Origin: Nocardioides marinisabuli
Lineage (GTDB): Bacteria > Actinomycetota > Actinomycetes > Propionibacteriales > Nocardioidaceae
NCBI RefSeq assembly: GCF_013466785.1
Contig: NZ_CP059163.1
Span: 3,472,001-3,536,000, forward strand
Length of the DNA: 64,000 nt
Direction: 5' to 3'
Part shown: one piece after another, positions 61,119 to 64,000 of the stretch
How the letters are laid out: the number at the start of each line of letters is the position of its first letter
How positions within the stretch are numbered: position 1 is the first letter of the stretch
Notes under the pieces: generated by a model
What the model saw: only the letters and a program-made list of their open reading frames with translations
Database searches by the model: none
What the model was told of the DNA's origin: nothing
Made by a program: the position numbers and the translations under genes

Positions 61119-61126
61119 TGCGCCTC

Positions 61127-61390
61127 GTGAAGACGTTCGAGGAGCTGTGGACCGAGCTGGCCGAGAAGGCCCGGACCCGTCCCGAGGGGTCGGGCACCGT
61201 GCGAGAGCTCGACGCGGGGGTCCATGCGATCGGCAAGAAGCTGGTCGAGGAGGCCGCCGAGTCCTGGATGGCCGCCGAGCACGAGGGCAAGGAGCGCGCG
61301 GCCGAGGAGATCAGCCAGCTGCTCTACCACGTGCAGGTCCTGATGCTCGGGCTCGGTCTCGAGCTCGACGACGTCTACACCCACCTCTGA
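61127..61390 (+). CDS. hisE: Phosphoribosyl-ATP pyrophosphatase
   Basis: An 87-residue all-helical pyrophosphatase for the second step of histidine synthesis. [27 protein letters not shown], the [20 protein letters not shown] metal-binding helix and [16 protein letters not shown] match the family. The start GTG 61127 follows a leaderless -10 box. hisG starts 11 bases downstream. The fused HisI form is not used here. Confidence 0.96.
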   Translation: MKTFEELWTELAEKARTRPEGSGTVRELDAGVHAIGKKLVEEAAESWMAAEHEGKERAAEEISQLLYHVQVLMLGLGLELDDVYTHL

Positions 61391-61401
61391 GAGGCACCCC
61401 C

Positions 61402-62250
61402 ATGTCGTTGTTGCGAGTAGCGGTCCCCAACAAGGGGTCGCTGTCCGTCTCCGCCTCCGAGATCCTCAAGGAGAGCGGCTACCGCCAGCGTGAGGACTCC
61501 AAGCAGCTCACGCTCACCGACGCCGACAACGGCGTCGAGTTCTTCTACCTGCGCCCCCGCGACATCGCCCTGTACGTCGGCGAGGGCACCCTCGACGTCG
61601 GCATCACCGGGCGCGACCTCCTGCGCGACTCCGGGGCGAAGGCCGAGGAGGCGCTCGAGCTCGGCTTCGGCCGCAGCCGCTTCCGCTTCGCGGGCCGCCC
61701 CGGCCGGTTCAGCGAGCTCGAGGACCTCGCCGGCGCGCGGATCGCCACGTCGTACACCGGCGTGGTGCGCACCTTCCTCGAGGAGCGTGGCATCGACGCG
61801 AGCGTCACCCGCCTCGACGGCGCGGTCGAGACCAGCATCCAGCTCGGGGTCGCCGACGCGATCGCCGACGTCGTGGAGACCGGCAGCACGCTGCGCCAGG
61901 CGGGGCTCGAGGTCTTCGGCGAGACGATCCTGGAGTCCGAGGCGGTGCTGATCACCCGCTCCGGCGACGTGCCCGAGGGCTTCGAGTCCCTCAAGCGCCG
62001 CATCGAGGGCGTCCTGGTGGCCCGCAGCTACGTGATGATGGACTACGACATCCCGACCGACCAGGTCGCCGACGCGGTGCGGCTGACCCCCGGCATCGAG
62101 AGCCCGACCGTGGCGCCGCTGCATCGCGAGGGCTGGTCCGCCGTGCGGGCGATGGTCCCGCGCTCGGGCGCCCAGCGCCTGATGGACCAGCTGTGGCAGA
62201 TCGGGGCCCGCGGCATCCTGCTCACCGACATCCATGCCTGCCGCCTCTGA
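61402..62250 (+). CDS. hisG: ATP phosphoribosyltransferase, long form
   Basis: A 282-residue HisG with the C-terminal regulatory (histidine-binding) domain, the first and feedback-controlled step of histidine synthesis. LRVAVPNKGSLS, DVGITGRDLL and ADVVETGSTLRQAGLEV (PRPP site) are clear. The long form works without HisZ. It overlaps the next gene by 17 bases. Confidence 0.97.
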   Translation: MSLLRVAVPNKGSLSVSASEILKESGYRQREDSKQLTLTDADNGVEFFYLRPRDIALYVGEGTLDVGITGRDLLRDSGAKAEEALELGFGRSRFRFAGRPGRFSELEDLAGARIATSYTGVVRTFLEERGIDASVTRLDGAVETSIQLGVADAIADVVETGSTLRQAGLEVFGETILESEAVLITRSGDVPEGFESLKRRIEGVLVARSYVMMDYDIPTDQVADAVRLTPGIESPTVAPLHREGWSAVRAMVPRSGAQRLMDQLWQIGARGILLTDIHACRL

Positions 62251-62692
62251 GCCCGGGGCGCCGGCCCTCCCGGTGACCTACCGCCCCCTGGGCCCCCGCA
62301 TCGTCGGCATCGGCCTGGGCCTGGGGCTGCTCGTGGTCTTCGCAGCCGCCTGGATCAGCTTCGGGCCCGACGTGCGGGCGCGCTTCACGTTCTTCCAGCG
62401 CAGCACCCTGGTCTTCCTGGGGGTGCTCGGCTTCGGCGCGATCTTCGCGCTGGTGCGCTCGCGCGTGGACGCCGAGCGGGAGCGGCTCGTGATCGTCAAC
62501 GGCTTCCGGCGCCGCGAGCTGGCCTGGGAGCAGGTCGTGAGCGTGCGGCTGCCGCCGGGGGCGCCCTGGGCGACCCTCGACCTCAGCGACGGCACCACCG
62601 TCTCGGCGATGGGCATCCAGGGCTCCGACGGCGCCCGCGCCCAGCAGGCCGTCCAGCAGCTGCGCGCCATCGCGGCCGACCCGCCGCACTGA
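62234..62692 (+). CDS. Membrane protein with bacterial PH-like domain
   Basis: A 152-residue protein. Two membrane helices occupy about residues 21-40 and 55-73. A C-terminal PH-like beta domain starts RERLVIVNGFRRRELAWEQVVSVRLPPGAPWATLDLSDG. A PH-domain protein after hisG is a conserved actinobacterial arrangement (Mycobacterium Rv2120c position). Function is unknown. ATG 62234 overlaps the hisG 3' end. Confidence 0.85.
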   Translation: MPAASEPGAPALPVTYRPLGPRIVGIGLGLGLLVVFAAAWISFGPDVRARFTFFQRSTLVFLGVLGFGAIFALVRSRVDAERERLVIVNGFRRRELAWEQVVSVRLPPGAPWATLDLSDGTTVSAMGIQGSDGARAQQAVQQLRAIAADPPH

Positions 62693-62708
62693 CCCCTCGG
62701 TCGGCCGC

Positions 62709-63641
62709 TCAGTCGACTGCGCGGATGCCCCAGGAGCCGGAGTGCTCGTCGCCGGGGCTGCCCGCGGGGGCCAGCACCACCAGGTCGGTGCCCGAGCGCA
62801 GCGCGTCGGGCGGCGCCGTCATCGGCTCGACCGCCAACGACCGGCGGGCGCTGGGCCCGGCGTCGTCGGCGGTGTAGAGCTGCAGGTGGGTCCAGGCCGG
62901 GTCGACCCACAGGCTCACGCCCTCGCCGGTGCGCGGGTCGCGCAGCGTCGTGGTCGCCCGCCCCCACTCGTCGCGCTCGAGGTCGGTGAAGGCGGTGTCG
63001 AGCACGGTCGAGCGCAGCGGCCGCGAGACCCGGAAGTCCAGCTCCCCGCCCTCGACGGGGGCCGAGCCCACCGGTCGCAGGCGCTCGTCGGTGATCAGGG
63101 AGGTCGCCGCCGGCAGGGTCAGCTCGAGGCCGTCCACCGGCCCGTCGCCCACGCACAGGTAGGGGTGCGCGCCGGCGGCGTACGGCGCCGGCTCGCCCGA
63201 CATGTTGGTCGCGGTCATCGTCACCGTCAGCCCGTCGGCCGACAGGTCGTGCACCACGTGCAGGTCCAGGGTCCACGGCCACCCCGACCGCGCCATCAAC
63301 CGGTAGGTCAGCGAGACCGAGTGGGGGGTGTGCTCCTCGAGGCTCCAGGCCGCCCAGCGCACCAGCCCGTGGGTGGCGTTGCGGGTCTCGTGGTCGGTCA
63401 GCGGCAGGCTCAGCGACCGGCCGCCGAACTCGAAGCGGCCCTCGCCGAGCCGGTTGGGCCACGGCACCAGCAGCTGGCCGCGCCCGCCCCAGGAGCGCTC
63501 CTCGGGGCCGAAGCCGTCGACGAGCGGGCGGCCGGCGTACGACAGCTCGCGCAGCGCGGCGCCGCTCTCGGTGACGACCGCGCGGTAGCCGCCTGCGGCG
63601 ATCTCGAACTGGTCACCGCTCGGAGCAAGCATGGGCGTCAC
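62709..63641 (-). CDS. Aldose 1-epimerase-like protein
   Basis: A 310-residue galactose-mutarotase-fold protein. The conserved histidines are in NATHGLVR and GAHPYL, and the catalytic-type glutamate lies in AVEPMT. It probably interconverts sugar anomers or glucose-6-phosphate epimers. The start is GTG 63641, overlapping the upstream gene by GTGA; ATG 63632 is an alternative. It converges on the PH-domain gene. Confidence 0.9.
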   Translation of the reverse strand: MTPMLAPSGDQFEIAAGGYRAVVTESGAALRELSYAGRPLVDGFGPEERSWGGRGQLLVPWPNRLGEGRFEFGGRSLSLPLTDHETRNATHGLVRWAAWSLEEHTPHSVSLTYRLMARSGWPWTLDLHVVHDLSADGLTVTMTATNMSGEPAPYAAGAHPYLCVGDGPVDGLELTLPAATSLITDERLRPVGSAPVEGGELDFRVSRPLRSTVLDTAFTDLERDEWGRATTTLRDPRTGEGVSLWVDPAWTHLQLYTADDAGPSARRSLAVEPMTAPPDALRSGTDLVVLAPAGSPGDEHSGSWGIRAVD

Positions 63642-64000
63642 CCTAGTGGCTGGGCCGCCTGGGCCGCCTCGCTCCCGGGTACGACGGTGCGGGGCGCGTG
63701 GCGACCGGTGCCGTCGACCAGGATGTCGGCGCGACCCCGGGTGCCCTGGCGCTCGAAGTGGTGCGCCTCGGCCTCTGCCCAGGCCTCCCAGTGCGGCGCG
63801 AAGGAGTCGCCGTCGCGCTCGAGCCCGCGGCGGCGGCGCACCTCGGTGGGGGCGTCGACCCAGACCAGCACGGTGGTCAGCGGGGTGAGGCGCGCCGATC
63901 CCGCCCCGACGCCCTCGAGGACCAGCAGCGGCACCGGGGCCACCGTCACGTCCTCACCGGGCGCCCCGGCCTCCCAGTCGTAGCGGGTGTAGCTGCCCGC
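63638..64000 (-). CDS. P-loop nucleoside kinase-like protein, C-terminal part
   Basis: The gene runs off the right edge; about 120 residues remain. RYDWEAGA, VTVAPVPLLVLEGVGAG, LVWVDAPTEVRRRRGLERDGD and HWEAWAEAEAHHFERQGTRGRADILVDG fit the uridine-kinase-like group of AAA/P-loop proteins, whose Walker A would lie outside the window. It overlaps the epimerase gene by four bases. Confidence 0.75.
   Translation of the reverse strand, partial: AGSYTRYDWEAGAPGEDVTVAPVPLLVLEGVGAGSARLTPLTTVLVWVDAPTEVRRRRGLERDGDSFAPHWEAWAEAEAHHFERQGTRGRADILVDGTGRHAPRTVVPGSEAAQAAQPLG

Overview
The window is a high-GC, gene-dense stretch of an actinobacterial chromosome, most like Nocardioides or a close relative. That placement rests on codon and GC bias, frequent GTG starts, ATGA/GTGA gene overlaps, actinobacterial markers (mihF, a PriA without Walker A, F420-type flavoproteins, DUF222/HNH) and gene order. 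The order matches two conserved actinobacterial neighbourhoods: rarA-alaS-ruvX-mltG-aroE-aroC-aroK-aroB-aroQ-efp-nusB, and pyrR-pyrB-pyrC ... carA-carB-pyrF-mihF-gmk-rpoZ-coaBC-metK-priA-def-fmt-rsmB ... rpe-ribD-ribE-ribBA-ribH, followed by hisE-hisG. I see no tRNA, rRNA, CRISPR array or insertion sequence.

Layout. 1-11.5 kb: the end of rarA, two small unknowns, alaS, ruvX, mltG, six shikimate-pathway genes with a prepilin peptidase among them, efp and nusB. 11.6-19.7 kb: an accessory stretch with two paralogous disulfide-type flavoprotein reductases flanking a DUF1206 membrane protein, a ParA/MinD-like ATPase, a quinone reductase, a PPOX flavoprotein and an orphan soluble histidine kinase. 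19.8-25.1 kb: a PyrR-controlled pyrR-pyrB-pyrC operon followed by hrpB. 25.1-34.5 kb: a second accessory stretch (SHOCT membrane protein, tandem membrane-anchored paralogues, DUF222/HNH protein, cold-shock protein, an unknown two-gene module, DUF998, NUDIX, a YjdF-like protein, a phage-like helicase, an LLM oxidoreductase). 34.7-42.8 kb: a second PyrR-controlled operon carrying carA, carB, a quinone-type pyrD, pyrK, a second pyrD-like gene and pyrF. 42.8-56.1 kb: housekeeping genes from mihF to rpe. 56.2-59.9 kb: an FMN riboswitch and a riboflavin operon. 60-64 kb: small membrane and GNAT genes, hisE-hisG, a PH-domain protein, an aldose epimerase-like protein and a truncated kinase-like gene.

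Points of most interest. Two matching PyrR-type RNA elements, each predicted to hide the Shine-Dalgarno sequence, stand before pyrR and carA, 15 kb apart, so the pyrimidine pathway is split but co-regulated. The second operon holds two dihydroorotate dehydrogenases. The class 1B-like one has proline where the catalytic cysteine should be, and it and its PyrK partner are both frameshifted. Single-base shifts in G/C runs also affect hrpB and priA, so consensus error is likely for at least some. Many genes have a TAGNNT -10 box 6-8 nt before the start codon, implying leaderless transcripts, and five TAG stop codons form the first half of a -10 box for the next gene.
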